Below are positions 23,680-33,785 of a stretch of 64,000 nt of DNA, one piece after another (the first letter of the stretch is position 1; each line of letters starts with the position of its first letter). The stretch is from positions 34,712-98,711 of the forward strand of contig JASJOG010000591.1 in NCBI GenBank assembly GCA_030142905.1, in the 5' to 3' direction. The notes beneath the pieces are model-generated. The model had not been told where the DNA came from and did no database searches. It was given only the letters and a program-made list of their open reading frames with translations. This DNA comes from Heliopora coerulea (Eukaryota; Cnidaria; Anthozoa; Scleralcyonacea; Helioporidae). Position numbers and translations under genes: made by a program.

Positions 23680-24297
23680 TGGGCACAATCTTGGCAGCGG
23701 AGGAACCACTACCTACGCAAAGACATCATAAGCTTTATCGATTCGGTGGACCACAGTTGAAATACAAATATCCCTCAGCATACCATCTATTCGTTGGATG
23801 GTCATCTTGGTGTTGGACCGCAAAATTTGTTGAAAAATAACACATCTAATCCTGATAGGAAAGAGCTAGAACATACGAGTTTGAGTCTTGCCATATACCA
23901 CATAAATCAATTACCCACTTATGCATAAAAAGCCTAATCTAGCATATCGACGGACGAAGAACATATTGAAATAGTCAACACTTTGAGTTAAATAGTGTCA
24001 ATGAAATCACGTCAGAGAGCACAATTTCTGTAAATGATTATAGATTCCGTGAAGACAGGTATCGCCAAGGTGGCAGTGTTTATTCCTTCCAATTCGTGGT
24101 AAATCAAATACAGAACCGTCCTGATTTGCATAAACTTTTCCTTCCATTTTCTCAGTTCAAATTTCCAGAAATTTCAGAATAGTTGGTAAATATGGACATG
24201 AAGATACATACGTATTTTAAGACAGATACAACATTCGGGTCCAAGCTGCATGGGATTTCTACGGCTCGCCATGTAAATCCCCCGCAAAGTTCGGCGG

Positions 24298-24710
24298 CTC
24301 ACATTGTACACTATTGTGCAAAAGTCTTAGGCACCCACTACTCATGGGCATCTTTGTACCATTCATTCAATTTGGTAAGTGACTTTGGGGAACATGCAAA
24401 CATGCACAAATTTAGATTAATACAAACTTCCCACATTCGTAAGTGGGTTTTTTTGCCAATTTAACCTGCTAAGCCAAATGCTTACTGTATTTAAAATGAC
24501 AAAGATATCAATTGCGACAAGACATCGATTGGTGATATTAAACGAGCAAGGGTATTCCCAAGCTGAAATTGCACGTCAAACTGGGGTCTCAAGGTGTGGA
24601 GTCTAAGCAATTCTGACGAAGCAACAGAAGACAGGAAAAGTTGAGAACAGAAAGCGGAGTGGAAGACCAAGGAAACTTACTAAGAAGGACGAGAAGAGCA
24701 GAGTAAATGA
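24298..24710 (+). pseudogene. Tc1/mariner-type transposon 5' end with truncated transposase
   Basis: TATTGTGCAAAAGTCTTAGG near 24311 is the well-known terminal word of Tc1-like elements. About 190 bp downstream, an ATG at 24496 opens a frame with a paired-type helix-turn-helix (HRLVILNEQGYSQAEIARQT then GVSR). An in-frame TAA follows, and the KRSGRPRKLTKKDE linker with the GRPR motif comes after it. The catalytic DDE domain is absent. The head-to-head Penelope pair begins about 250 bp further on. Confidence 0.7.
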
Positions 24711-25057
24711 CGTACATTTTCCACACTAAAACTTCTGTAAAAAAGAAAAAATGGCGTATAAACGTGTAACTCTTGGTATTTTCAAATAAGCATTCAGTGG
24801 CACCTCGACACATAAGGCTCAACGGTAAATTTATAGAAAGAAGACGGCTTTAACCTTTCTTGAGAGGTTTTAAAATCTTAACGACAGCATTATTGGTCGA
24901 ATACGGTAAAGGTCATCATCCACAAGCCACCCGAAAGGTGAGAAAAACTGAAGCGGACAACTACGGGCGACAGAGGTACCAGGCGGGAATCGCAGACGGA
25001 GAAGAAATAATAAAGCCCAGCAAAAAACACGCAAAATAGGCATATTAAAGGTTTAAA

Positions 25058-25091
25058 ATGTATTTCTAACGTTTCGTTGCTACACGCAACA
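25058..25091 (-). ncRNA. hammerhead-like motif, left Penelope copy
   Basis: The reverse complement reads CTGAGGA, T, GTTGC, GTGTA loop, GCAAC, GAAACGTT. CTGANGA and GAAA boxes are present and stem II is 5 bp. One unpaired base sits between the first box and stem II. Confidence 0.5.
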
Positions 25092-25239
25092 TCCTCAGAG
25101 AATGAATGAAAAACTATATTACAAGGTGATGATATATTACATGATAAGTAAACGAGATATTGGCGTAGGAGCGGAAGTGGGGAGGGCACAAGGAAACAGC
25201 AGACTGAGATGTAATGGAAGGGTCGAGAAACGAAAGGTC

Positions 25240-27029
25240 TTAAAATAAAAAGAGTGGAGAAGAGCCCATGTTGGCATTAAGTGATGGATTGAGTTTGCGG
25301 ATAAGCAGACTTTCTCTGACGAGAAGTTCAGAGTTGAAAGAAGAAGAGGACAAGATAGTAAAGTCATTAGGCGAGACAGGATGGCCAGTGTCACAATGAT
25401 GTGACAGGATGCTAGTCGGAGGAGGATTGACTCGTTTTTTGCCAGTAAGGGCAGAAATACCCAAGTGCTCTGAGATTCGTGTGTGGAGAAGCCGACTCGT
25501 CTGGCCGACATACAACGAACTACAACGTTGACACTTAAAGCGGTAAACGACACGAGATCTCAAAGCCTTGGGAATCCTGTCCTTAAAGACAAAAAAGTGA
25601 GACAATCGGAGGGAGGGGCGGAAAACAAAGCGAAGGTTAATGTGAGGGAAAGCACTGGAGCATAACTTCCGAATCTGAGTGCGAATTTGGAGGCTATGTT
25701 GACCAGTGTAGGGAAGGCAAAAGTAAACGATTTTCTTGGGGGCGAGGGAAACTTTGGGGGAGGGTGAGAAAATCTTATCAAGAAACCGGCGAATGCATGT
25801 GTCTATGAATGAAATGGGATAACCATTGAGTGAAAGAGTTTTCTTAAGATTTTGAAGATGCGAGTCAAAAATAAAATAGGAGGAGCAAATACTAAAATAG
25901 TGAAAGTGGGTTTATGAAAAACTGAAGTAGAGAAAGAGCCATTGGATCGTGTTATAAGAACGTCAAGGAAGGGTAAACAGTTGTTGACTTCAGTTTCATG
26001 CGTGAAATTGATGTTAGGATGTTGACTATTCAAATAGCTGAGAAAAGGTGCAATATGACCGGGGGAAGCAAAAAGTAAAAAACAATCATCAACATATCTA
26101 CGGTAATAAACAGGCTTAAAATGAGTGGGGCAGTTAGAGAGCCAAGAGCGTTCATGCCAAGAAAGAAAAATATCGGCAAAAGTAGGACCCAGGGGAGAAC
26201 CCATGGCAACGCCATCGGTCTGTTCAAACAAAACACCATTAAAGAAAAAATGGCAATTCTTAACTGCAAGGCTTAGAAGTTGGGTGAATTCGGAACGGGT
26301 AAAGTTCTGAAAGTGACTGGAATTATTAAATAACTTAGAAACAATAATATCGATGGTCTCATCTAATGGAATGTTAGTGAACAGTGATTTTATGTCGAAG
26401 CTAACCATGGTTAAAGTATCAGAGTTAACGTCCAAGGCAAAAAGATCCTGAATAAAAGAGAAGGAATCGCTTACCATGTGTGTACCAGTAGAAATAGGGC
26501 GTAAAAGAGGGACTAAAAACTTTGCAAGACCATAGGAGTGAGTACCGATGGATGAGAGGATTGGTCTAAGGGGGACGCCAAGTTTGTGAACTTTAGGTAG
26601 TCCATACAAAATACCTGGGCGTGAGCCCGATGGAAATAAATTATCGTAAATAATTTCAGATATAGTTCCATTCTTCTTTAACTCGCGTAAAAAGTTTTTC
26701 ACTTGATTTTCTTGTCGTATGGAGTGTGTAATGGGGTCAGAGTCAAGTTTTCTGAATTTGTTCGTATCAGACAAGATGTCATCCATTTTCTTGTAGTAGT
26801 CCGATCGGTCGACGATAACGACACCATTCCCCTTGTCAGGTTTCATGATGAAGATATTATTATCGTTCTTAAGGTTTTTAATTATAGCGACTTCATCTTT
26901 CGAAAAAATAAAGTTAGGTCTAGAGTAACTTCTGAAGCCAGAAAGAGCAATGTCCTTAAGTTTAGTTCGAGCGGAGTCTTTGTTGTGTCCGGATATGAGG
27001 GAGATGTTTTCGTTGTTTACCGACGTTGT
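25240..27029 (-). pseudogene. Penelope-like RT/GIY-YIG protein, frameshifted copy
   Basis: This copy is read leftward from the centre of the inverted pair. It keeps about 105 bp more of the 5' coding sequence than its partner (SGFRSYSRPNFIF and upstream). RT motifs are intact down to the FLDV block: GLPKVHK, VSFDIKSLFTNIP, GVAMGSPLGP and the YVDD box. A 76-bp deletion near 25902 (CT microhomology at the junction) shifts the frame and removes the segment before the nuclease. The GIY-YIG part (CQRCSSLYVGQTSRLL) continues in another frame to 25240. The deletion must postdate the duplication, because the partner lacks it. Confidence 0.85.
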
Positions 27030-28785
27030 TTATAACTTTATTTTTTCGAAAGATGAAGTCGCTATAATTAAAAACCTTAAGAACGATAATAATATCTTCA
27101 TCATGAAACCTGACAAGGGGAATGGTGTCGTTATCGTCGACCGATCGGACTACTACAAGAAAATGGATGACATCTTGTCTGATACGAACAAATTCAGAAA
27201 ACTTGACTCTGACCCCATTACACACTCCATACGACAAGAAAATCAAGTGAAAAACTTTTTACGCGAGTTAAAGAAGAATGGAACTATATCTGAAATTATT
27301 TACGATAATTTATTTCCATCGGGCTCACGCCCAGGTATTTTGTATGGACTACCTAAAGTTCACAAACTTGGCGTCCCCCTTAGACCAATCCTCTCATCCA
27401 TCGGTACTCACTCCTATGGTCTTGCAAAGTTTTTAGTCCCTCTTTTACGCCCTATTTCTACTGGTACACACATGGTAAGCGATTCCTTCTCTTTTATTCA
27501 GGATCTTTTTGCCTTGGACGTTAACTCTGATACTTTAACCATGGTTAGCTTCGACATAAAATCACTGTTCACTAACATTCCATTAGATGAGACCATCGAT
27601 ATTATTGTTTCTAAGTTATTTAATAATTCCAGTCACTTTCAGAACTTTACCCGTTCCGAATTCACCCAACTTCTAAGCCTTGCAGTTAAGAATTGCCATT
27701 TTTTCTTTAATGGTGTTTTGTTTGAACAGACCGATGGCGTTGCCATGGGTTCTCCCCTGGGTCCTACTTTTGCCGATATTTTTCTTTCTTGGCATGAACG
27801 CTCTTGGCTCTCTAACTGCCCCACTCATTTTAAGCCTGTTTATTACCGTAGATATGTTGATGATTGTTTTTTACTTTTTGCTTCCCCCGGTCATATTGCA
27901 CCTTTTCTCAGCTATTTGAATAGTCAACATCCTAACATCAATTTCACGCATGAAACTGAAGTCAACAACTGTTTACCCTTCCTTGACGTTCTTATAACAC
28001 GATCCAATGGCTCTTTCTCTACTTCAGTTTTTCATAAACCCACTTTCACTGGCTTATACACCAACTACAATAGTTTTATTCCGTCTGTTTACAAAACAGG
28101 ATTAATATCTTCCCTTCTTAATCGCTATTTTAGTATTTGCTCCTCCTATTTTATTTTTGACTCGCATCTTCAAAATCTTAAGAAAACTCTTTCACTCAAT
28201 GGTTATCCCATTTCATTCATAGACGCATGCATTCGCCGGTTTCTTGATAAGATTTTCTCACCCTCCCCCAAAGTTTCCCTCGCCCCCAAGAAAATCGTTT
28301 ACTTTTGCCTTCCCTACACTGGTCAACATAGCCTCCAAATTCGCACTCAGATTCGGAAGTTATGCTCCAGTGCTTTCCCTCACATTAACCTTCGCTTTGT
28401 TTTCCGCCCCTCCCTCCGATTGTCTCACTTTTTTGTCTTTAAGGACAGGATTCCCAAGGCTTTGAGATCTCGTGTCGTTTACCGCTTTAAGTGTCAACGT
28501 TGTAGTTCGTTGTATGTCGGCCAGACGAGTCGGCTTCTCCACACACGAATCTCAGAGCACTTGGGTATTTCTGCCCTTACTGGCAAAAAACGAGTCAATC
28601 CTCCTCCGACTAGCATCCTGTCACATCATTGTGACACTGGACATCCTGTCTCGCCTAATGACTTTACTATCTTGTCCTCTTCTTCTTTCAACTCTGAACT
28701 TCTCGTCAGAGAAAGTCTGCTTATCCGCAAACTCAATCCATCACTTAATGCCAACATGGGCTCTTCTCCACTCTTTTTATTTTAA
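26950..28785 (+). CDS. Penelope-like reverse transcriptase-GIY-YIG endonuclease (N-terminally truncated)
   Basis: One uninterrupted frame to 28785. Residues read before 27033 come from the antisense of the neighbouring copy; genuine element sequence starts at NFIFSKDEVAIIKN, and the first in-frame ATG is at 27103. RT motifs in order are KPDKGNGVVIVD, GLPKVHKLGVPLRPI, MVSFDIKSLFTNIP (catalytic D), GVAMGSPLGPTFADIF, YYRRYVDDCFLLF (catalytic DD) and LPFLDVLITR. The C-terminal nuclease has VYRFKCQRCSSLYVGQTSRL (CxxC and YVG), then the arginine and histidine of RISEHL. Penelope-like proteins use this nuclease with the RT for target-primed insertion. The N-terminal domain is missing, so the copy is probably not autonomous. 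Confidence 0.88.
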   Translation: MSLSLVRAESLLCPDMREMFSLFTDVVYNFIFSKDEVAIIKNLKNDNNIFIMKPDKGNGVVIVDRSDYYKKMDDILSDTNKFRKLDSDPITHSIRQENQVKNFLRELKKNGTISEIIYDNLFPSGSRPGILYGLPKVHKLGVPLRPILSSIGTHSYGLAKFLVPLLRPISTGTHMVSDSFSFIQDLFALDVNSDTLTMVSFDIKSLFTNIPLDETIDIIVSKLFNNSSHFQNFTRSEFTQLLSLAVKNCHFFFNGVLFEQTDGVAMGSPLGPTFADIFLSWHERSWLSNCPTHFKPVYYRRYVDDCFLLFASPGHIAPFLSYLNSQHPNINFTHETEVNNCLPFLDVLITRSNGSFSTSVFHKPTFTGLYTNYNSFIPSVYKTGLISSLLNRYFSICSSYFIFDSHLQNLKKTLSLNGYPISFIDACIRRFLDKIFSPSPKVSLAPKKIVYFCLPYTGQHSLQIRTQIRKLCSSAFPHINLRFVFRPSLRLSHFFVFKDRIPKALRSRVVYRFKCQRCSSLYVGQTSRLLHTRISEHLGISALTGKKRVNPPPTSILSHHCDTGHPVSPNDFTILSSSSFNSELLVRESLLIRKLNPSLNANMGSSPLFLF

Positions 28786-28924
28786 GACCTTTCGTTTCTC
28801 GACCCTTCCATTACATCTCAGTCTGCTGTTTCCTTGTGCCCTCCCCACTTCCGCTCCTACGCCAATATCTCGTTTACTTATCATGTAATATATCATCACC
28901 TTGTAATATAGTTTTTCATTCATT

Positions 28925-28959
28925 CTCTGAGGATGTTGCGTGTAGCAACGAAACGTTAG
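28925..28959 (+). ncRNA. hammerhead-like motif, right Penelope copy
   Basis: Same sequence as at 25058-25091 in the opposite orientation, lying about 140 bp after the stop codon. CTGAGGA and GAAAC boxes flank a 5-bp GTTGC/GCAAC stem with a one-base bulge. Confidence 0.5.
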
Positions 28960-29109
28960 AAATACATTTTAAACCTTTAATATGCCTATTTTGCGTGTTT
29001 TTTGCTGGGCTTTATTATTTCTTCTCCGTAAGCGGACAACTGTTTCGCCAAATGACAATTTGGTGACCAAAATCAAGTAGCTTTCCAACGTGTTACCTGG
29101 CGGCTGTTT

Positions 29110-29760
29110 TCCCTAAATTTTTGTTTCGAGCCAGAAATGCATCCCGACGTCTTCAGTGGGGCGACATTTCATATGGAAAACGATCCTGAATGAGGCAATG
29201 AAATTCTTGAGTGGAAAGCGGAGAGAGCAACCAAAGACTGCTACGGCCTGGACAAGTTTTCTGGACAATGAGTGTTTTATCACACTTCTCAAGCAATTGA
29301 CCATGAACGCTGTCCGGTTAACTACCACAAAATATTGAAAACCCATTATCCTGCAGAAATGAATGAACCAGAATCTTCATTCTACTTTACCATGAAACAC
29401 CAGCAAAATCCAGGCGATAATATTTGGTACAAGAAGTCTCCTCTGGAGAAGAATGAAGCCGGGAAGCCACTTTTAAAAGTTGATCAAAACATTTCCCTTC
29501 GCAGAACTTGTATTTCAAAGCTACTCGATTCAGACGTACCTGTGATTGTGTAGCTCAGGTAAGTGGTTGCCAGAACGTGAAACATCTTGAGATTTATACA
29601 AATCAGCATCTATTCAACTTCAGCAAAGAATGTCGTTTACACTTAGTAGCTTAGCAAATGTCCTGACAGCAAACGAGTTCCCTTACGTCTTTAGTTCATA
29701 TTCATCAGAAAGAACCAAGACCAAGCGTTGTTGGAAAAAGTGAACAGTTGGCCACTGTAT
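29110..29760 (+). pseudogene. Crypton-type tyrosine recombinase (DUF3504-like) fragment
   Basis: Readings in several frames match the C-terminal catalytic half of Crypton/KCTD1-like DUF3504 proteins. They include NEPESSFYFTMKHQQNPGDN, IWYKKSPLEKNEAGKPLL and RRTCISKLLDSDVP, the last around the conserved R-containing helix. A further frame continues past 29550 toward the GHxxxxS...Y end, with stops. The N-terminal part is missing. A second copy of the same fragment lies inverted at 38090-38512, and a fuller Crypton of another lineage lies at 59.5-61.1 kb. Confidence 0.65.
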
Positions 29761-29929
29761 ATTTCAAGGAGCTATCTTCTGCTCTTTCAAGTCATAAATT
29801 GTCAAGTTACTAAGATGATCCCCAAAAGTTAGACCAGCCCCGCAAGCACGAAGAAAGCCAGGCGGAAAACGAAGTCTTGTTATAAATATGATCACCCAGA
29901 AAATGGTTTTAAGTAAAGACATAATGCAC

Positions 29930-30290
29930 ACATAATATATATAAAATCTTTAATGCTGACGTTTCGCTACTTACTTAGTAACATCTTCAGAGTGAATATT
30001 TACAACGTAGAAAGAAATGGCTTATATAGCTTAACTGTTACAAAATTAGAAAGTGACAGGATGGGACAAAGCAAGGTGACAATAATCAGAGACCCGTAAC
30101 GAGGTGGGAACGGAAATTGACTGATGGTAATGAGAGGAGGGAAAATATTAAGAAAAAAAAATTATCAAAACAGAGTCAACAGAAAAGATCAAATGTTAGC
30201 ATTGAGAGAAGGTTGGAGTTTAGAAATGAGAAGGCTTTCTATGATTAAAACATCGAGTTGAGAGGCACCGGAAGACAATAACCATCTATG
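29930..30290 (-). pseudogene. Penelope-like 3' end: nuclease C-terminus and terminus
   Basis: On the minus strand, about 30280-30190 reads SGASQLDVLIIESLLISKL followed by PSLNANI. It corresponds to the ESLLIRKLNPSLNANM end of the protein at 28785. It continues to a hammerhead-like terminus at 29956-29994 (CTGAAGA ... GCGAAACGTC in reverse complement). The rest of this copy is missing because a plus-strand Penelope copy begins at its truncation point. Confidence 0.65.
29956..29994 (-). ncRNA. hammerhead-like motif of a Penelope terminus
   Basis: The reverse complement reads CTGAAGA, T, GTTACT, AAGTA, AGTAGC, GAAACGTC, giving a 6-bp stem II with one G-U pair and one bulged base before it. Boxes match CTGANGA and GAAA. 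Confidence 0.5.
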
Positions 30291-31262
30291 AAACTATTAA
30301 TATCATTCTTGACCAATTATTTTTCTCGGTACAATTATTTCATGGCTTTTCTCGCGAACAATTCAAGGATTTTCTCAATTTAGCAGTTAAAAATTGTCAT
30401 TTCGTATTCAGTGGTAAATTCTATGACCAAATTGAGGGGGTTGCCATGGGTTCGCCACTTGGTCCACTTTTCGCCAATATATTCCTTTGTTTTCACGGAC
30501 AAAGGAGGCTTGATAATTGTCCGGCTAAATTCAAACACGCTTATTACAGACACTTCGTCGATGATACCTTTATTTTATTCAGGTCGAAAGATCATATTAT
30601 CCCTTTTCTCGAATACCGTAACTTCCAACATGGCTGTATTAAATTTACGCATGAGGTTTAAACTGATAAGGCACTTCCTTTCTTTAATATAAAAATTCAT
30701 TGCAGCAATGGTTCTTTCGTTACTTCGATTTACTAGTGAAACCAACATTCACAGAACTTGTTATAAATTTCGAGAGCTTCTTGCCAATCATATTTAAAAT
30801 AGGTCTCATGTACACTCTACTTTTTCGTTATTTTAATCTCTGCTCTTCCTATTTTACTTTCCACGATGAACTGCAGAACGGATATCTGGACCGATTTTTA
30901 GACCATTGTTTCCGCACCTTTCTAAACAACGTTTTTCAACTCCCAGGATCTCGCTATGTGGGTAGAACTAATCAGAAACTAGGTGATCGGATCAAACAAC
31001 ATGTTCCAAGCGTCATTAGAAATAAAACTCAGCCATAACGTCAACAACCAGAACGACTATGCCGTTCCAGTCAATTCATCAGCTGCGATTCAGCTGTTGG
31101 CAAACATCTTTTGTCCAACAAGTCTTGTGCCGAAAACTACTCGGACTATAATTTTAGAATTCTTTACAAATGCCGTTCCGCCTTTCAATTGAAGGTGATG
31201 GAAGCCATTTACATAAAATTTAATGATCCTGATCTGCGCCGGCAAAAGGAATTTGTTTTCCA
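30290..31262 (+). pseudogene. decayed Penelope-like RT and GIY-YIG nuclease
   Basis: Broken frames contain GVAMGSPLGPLFANIFLCFH (30440-30500), HAYYRHFVDDTFILF (the VDD catalytic box, near 30536-30580), KPTFTELVINFESFLP (near 30745) and YVGRTNQKLGDRIKQH (nuclease, near 30955-31000). The N-terminal RT motifs are absent. Sequence differs clearly from the young pair at 25-29 kb, so this is an older and separate Penelope lineage. It sits head-to-head with the minus-strand 3' fragment at 29930-30290. Confidence 0.75.
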
Positions 31263-31377
31263 ACTATCCCTATTTTGACCCTCCCACATACCAGTTTGAT
31301 GTTTGAGAAACATGAGAGCTTGGATATATTGAGATAGATGAACGATCTTTAAGCTCGATACTCAGAAAATGATATCT

Positions 31378-31453
31378 GAGCCCCAGACGGGGATCAAACC
31401 CGCAACCTTCTGATGACCGGTTAGACGCTCTAACCATTGAGCTACTGAGACTC
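31378..31453 (-). tRNA. tRNA-like sequence (probably SINE-derived)
   Basis: It folds as a cloverleaf with a 7-bp acceptor stem (GAGTCTC with GGGGCTC, including G-U pairs), a D arm GCTC/GAGC and a T arm around GGTTTGATCCC. The anticodon stem has a mismatch and the base before the putative anticodon is C rather than T, so isotype (GGT by position) and function are doubtful. Confidence 0.5.
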
Positions 31454-31489
31454 AGATGGCGAGCTAATTTGCAACTTAGCTCGGATTCT

Positions 31490-31565
31490 GAGTCTCAGTA
31501 GCTCAATGGTTAGAGCGTCTAACCGATCATCAGAAGGTTGCGGGTTCGATCCCCGTCTGGGGCTC
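31490..31565 (+). tRNA. tRNA-like sequence, inverted partner
   Basis: Same unit on the plus strand, with pol III box-like words TAGCTCAATGG (A box) and GGTTCGATCCC (B box). The anticodon position reads GAT instead of GGT, and the base before it is again C. It is better read as the head of a tRNA-derived SINE than as a working tRNA gene. Confidence 0.5.
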
Positions 31566-32059
31566 AGATATCATTTTCTGAGTATCGAGCTTGAAGATCG
31601 TTCATCTACCTCCCACGTACCGTTGGGTCGATGTCATCAGTTTTCTTTAGACTATATAAGCATGTGATATGTTTCTTCAGTTAGCAGACGTATAGCACTT
31701 GATAAGTGGTCTGCCGAAATGCATCGTGCTTTTTTCTAGTTCTTTAGGCTTATTCTATTTCAGAATCATCCTCAGGGTATTATGAAATGATAACTTCACA
31801 ATTAACCATTAGGCTTATTAGGCTTATAATCATTAGGCTTATTCTTTACGTAGAATTTTACCTCTTTAAGTTTCAAACAGTTCTTTTAAGAACTAAGCTA
31901 TCCAACAGTCTTTAGTAACTGTGTATACCTCTTTAAAGCGTATATTACTCTTCATCTTCTCCTACTTTATCTTAAATTACCAATCACCATGGTATCTACG
32001 TATTTAAAAACTGTGTTTAAATTTGTTACTAAGACAAAATAGCTGTTTTATTATTTAAT

Positions 32060-32155
32060 TAAGAAAACAAAATCAGAGTACTGTATTATCTAGATCGTTC
32101 TACGAATCGTTCAGGTCAACCTAAGGAAATTTGGAAAACTATAAATGAGGTTATG
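32060..32155 (+). pseudogene. LINE ORF2 fragment, 5' of insertion
   Basis: The frame ending at the insertion reads DRSTNRSGQPKEIWKTINEVM, typical of the stretch between endonuclease and RT in L2/CR1-like LINEs. It resumes at 33340 after a 1.18-kb insertion. Confidence 0.55.
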
Positions 32156-33339
32156 CAGCGTTTCCATTTGGAAGGAAATTTCCTTCCAGACGGAAATTTT
32201 AGTGTTCGGAAGGAAATTTGGAAGGAAATAGAGTTTGGAAGGAAATTGGAAGGAAATTTGATCTTTGGGAAGGAAATAAGAAGAAAATTATATTTTTCTT
32301 ACAATTCCTTAAAAAGGGCACTTTTATCGCAAAAAATAAATGAAAAATTATACCGTATTTCGTACCCTAAGTACTTTTTTCCATATTCACTTGTGTCAAA
32401 GTTATGTAAGAATTCAGAAATAGTCAGATTTTCCTTACGTTGCTATGTTTTGGTATTCAGAAATTGACACATTTCGCTTATCTTGCGATTGCATTATGTT
32501 TAGCCGTCTCGGTATAATATTTCGCGTGTAAAATGTAAATGTACAGTCATTACCATATATATTGTGATCGTACACACTTGAAATCTTCTTTATTGGTATC
32601 TCTTTTGCAATGCAAACTAGCGATGAAAAACGGAAACTATAACGCAGGCAGCCTAAATCCAGGGAGAAATATTTTGGACCTCATGTCTAAAATAAAAGCA
32701 TGTGCCACTGATGGAGAAGCAAAGGATTTGAAAAAAAAGTTTCTTAAGAACGATTCGATAAAGAATGCTGAAAAGACTGTGAAAAGAGACAAACAAAAAC
32801 TAAATATTTATACACTGGTAATTTTTGTCTTTAACGTTGTCATTCTTGTGACATTTGAAAGTTTTATGGCGCAACGGGTATAACTTACAACTAGTAATTC
32901 TTAAACAAAAACTGAACTAGTCATGAAATCAACTAATTTTTCTCCTTCTGTATAAATTGCTTGTTCTCCAGTTCATGTTAACATATTTAATAGATTATAC
33001 ATAAACAATACATATTCTTCTGACTTTCTGTCTTTTTATCAGCTAATAAATAATTTCCTTTACAGCCAATTTTGGCTCCTGAATGTCTTGTCCACACACT
33101 GCAAGCAAGACTTAGCAATCAAAATAGACTGTTCTTTAACTTCTACCTCACAAATTGATGTATTTTGTTTTTAGACTAAAATTTAAACGTTAGGTACCAG
33201 AGAATTCTGATATTTCTTTTATGAAAATCTGGAAGGAAATAAAGAAGGATATTTTGATATTTTTGGAAGGAAATCTGATGAGAAAAAAGGAAATTTTGAC
33301 TGATAGAGAAGGAAAAAAAAAATTTCAGAGTGGAACCAC
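32156..33339. mobile_element. 1,184-bp insertion with 10-bp target duplication and GGAAGGAAAT repeats
   Basis: TGAGGTTATG occurs at 32146-32155 and again at 33340-33349, and the interrupted LINE reading continues across it. Just inside both ends lie clusters of a GGAAGGAAATTT word (about 32168-32275 and 33230-33290), like subterminal repeats. Ends are CAGCGTTTCC and, reverse-complemented, GTGGTTCCAC, only weakly inverted. A 9-10-bp duplication would suit a Mutator-like element, but no transposase is recognised. Confidence 0.65.
32539..32883 (+). CDS. hypothetical 114-residue ORF inside the insertion
   Basis: An ATG at 32539 opens a frame ending at 32880. The middle is lysine-rich (DLKKKFLKNDSIKNAEKTVK) and the C-terminus has a hydrophobic stretch (IYTLVIFVFNVVILVTF) that could be a membrane segment. 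I do not recognise it. It may be chance, but it is the only substantial ORF in the 1.18-kb insertion. Confidence 0.3.
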   Translation: MYSHYHIYCDRTHLKSSLLVSLLQCKLAMKNGNYNAGSLNPGRNILDLMSKIKACATDGEAKDLKKKFLKNDSIKNAEKTVKRDKQKLNIYTLVIFVFNVVILVTFESFMAQRV

Positions 33340-33670
33340 TGAGGTTATGTCACGTAACGAGAAGATCAAACATATACAGTCTATAACAACTAAGTCGGGT
33401 ATTTATACCGATCCAGTTGATATAGCTGAATTGTTCAACTATCATTTTACAGAAATTGGACCAAATTTAGCGGCAAAAAGGTACAATATTAGAGATCGAA
33501 AAAACAATATTGGCTTGTCAAGGCCTAAAACAAAATGTTTGAAAAATAGTTTTGTATATACTGCTGGAAAATTATGGAATAGCCTACCTAAACAAGCCAG
33601 ACTAGCAAAAGATTTAAAGTTTTTCATTGATCAAGTTTCCTCCTTCAGTTTCACACAACAACAGTAATTA
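33340..33670 (+). pseudogene. LINE ORF2 fragments, 3' of insertion
   Basis: After the duplicated target the reading resumes as MSRNEKIKHIQSITTKSGI and ELFNYHFTEIGPNLA (pre-RT region of L2/CR1-like LINEs). It then jumps to NSFVYTAGKLWNSLPKQARL, which is the extreme C-terminus of such proteins. The whole RT domain between is missing, so this LINE suffered an internal deletion as well as the insertion. The stop is at about 33665. Confidence 0.65.
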
Positions 33671-33785
33671 TGTATTAAATCTGTAAATATAATAATACTA
33701 TCTATGTAATTATTTACTTTATGTAGATTTCGGCTCACGCGGAAAGCAATTGTAATGTTGATGTGATTCCAAGTTTAAATAAATG

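Larger units (their letters stand above)
24951..29041. mobile_element. young head-to-head Penelope-like pair with 12-bp flanking repeat
   Basis: The left arm 24996-26916 and right arm 27033-29029 are near-identical reverse complements (1,921 and 1,997 bp). The 76-bp length difference equals one deletion in the left arm. The 116-bp centre (26917-27032) is the 5' extension of the left, minus-strand copy only. AAGCGGACAACT occurs exactly at 24951-24962 and 29030-29041, as expected of a target-site duplication around the whole structure. The left copy also keeps 33 bp more at its 3' end (24963-24995). The near-identity implies one recent event. Confidence 0.85.
31335..31608. mobile_element. palindrome of two tRNA-like units
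   Basis: The left half (ATAGATGAACGATCTTTAAG... at 31335) and the right half (ending ...CTTGAAGATCGTTCATCTAC at 31608) are inverted copies with few differences, meeting in a ~36-bp centre near 31454-31489. Each half carries a tRNA-like sequence plus ~45 bp of flank. The same flank (GAGCTTGGATATAT, then GATAGATGAA(C/T)GATC) recurs at 40185 and 40405, so this is a dispersed family rather than a tRNA locus. Confidence 0.8.

Noticed and set aside
25137..28888. Additional open frames overlapping the Penelope pair, on both strands
   Set aside because: They mirror each other between the two arms and are shadows of the RT/nuclease frame.
31378..31565. Two functional tRNA genes
   Set aside because: The base before the anticodon is C instead of T, the anticodon stem has a mismatch, and the units carry shared SINE-like flanks repeated at 40.2 kb.
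31690..31735. Hammerhead motif around GTGGTCTGCCGAAATGC
   Set aside because: GCAGAC...GTCTGC can pair, but the order of boxes does not fit the hammerhead core. It may be a distant Penelope terminus.
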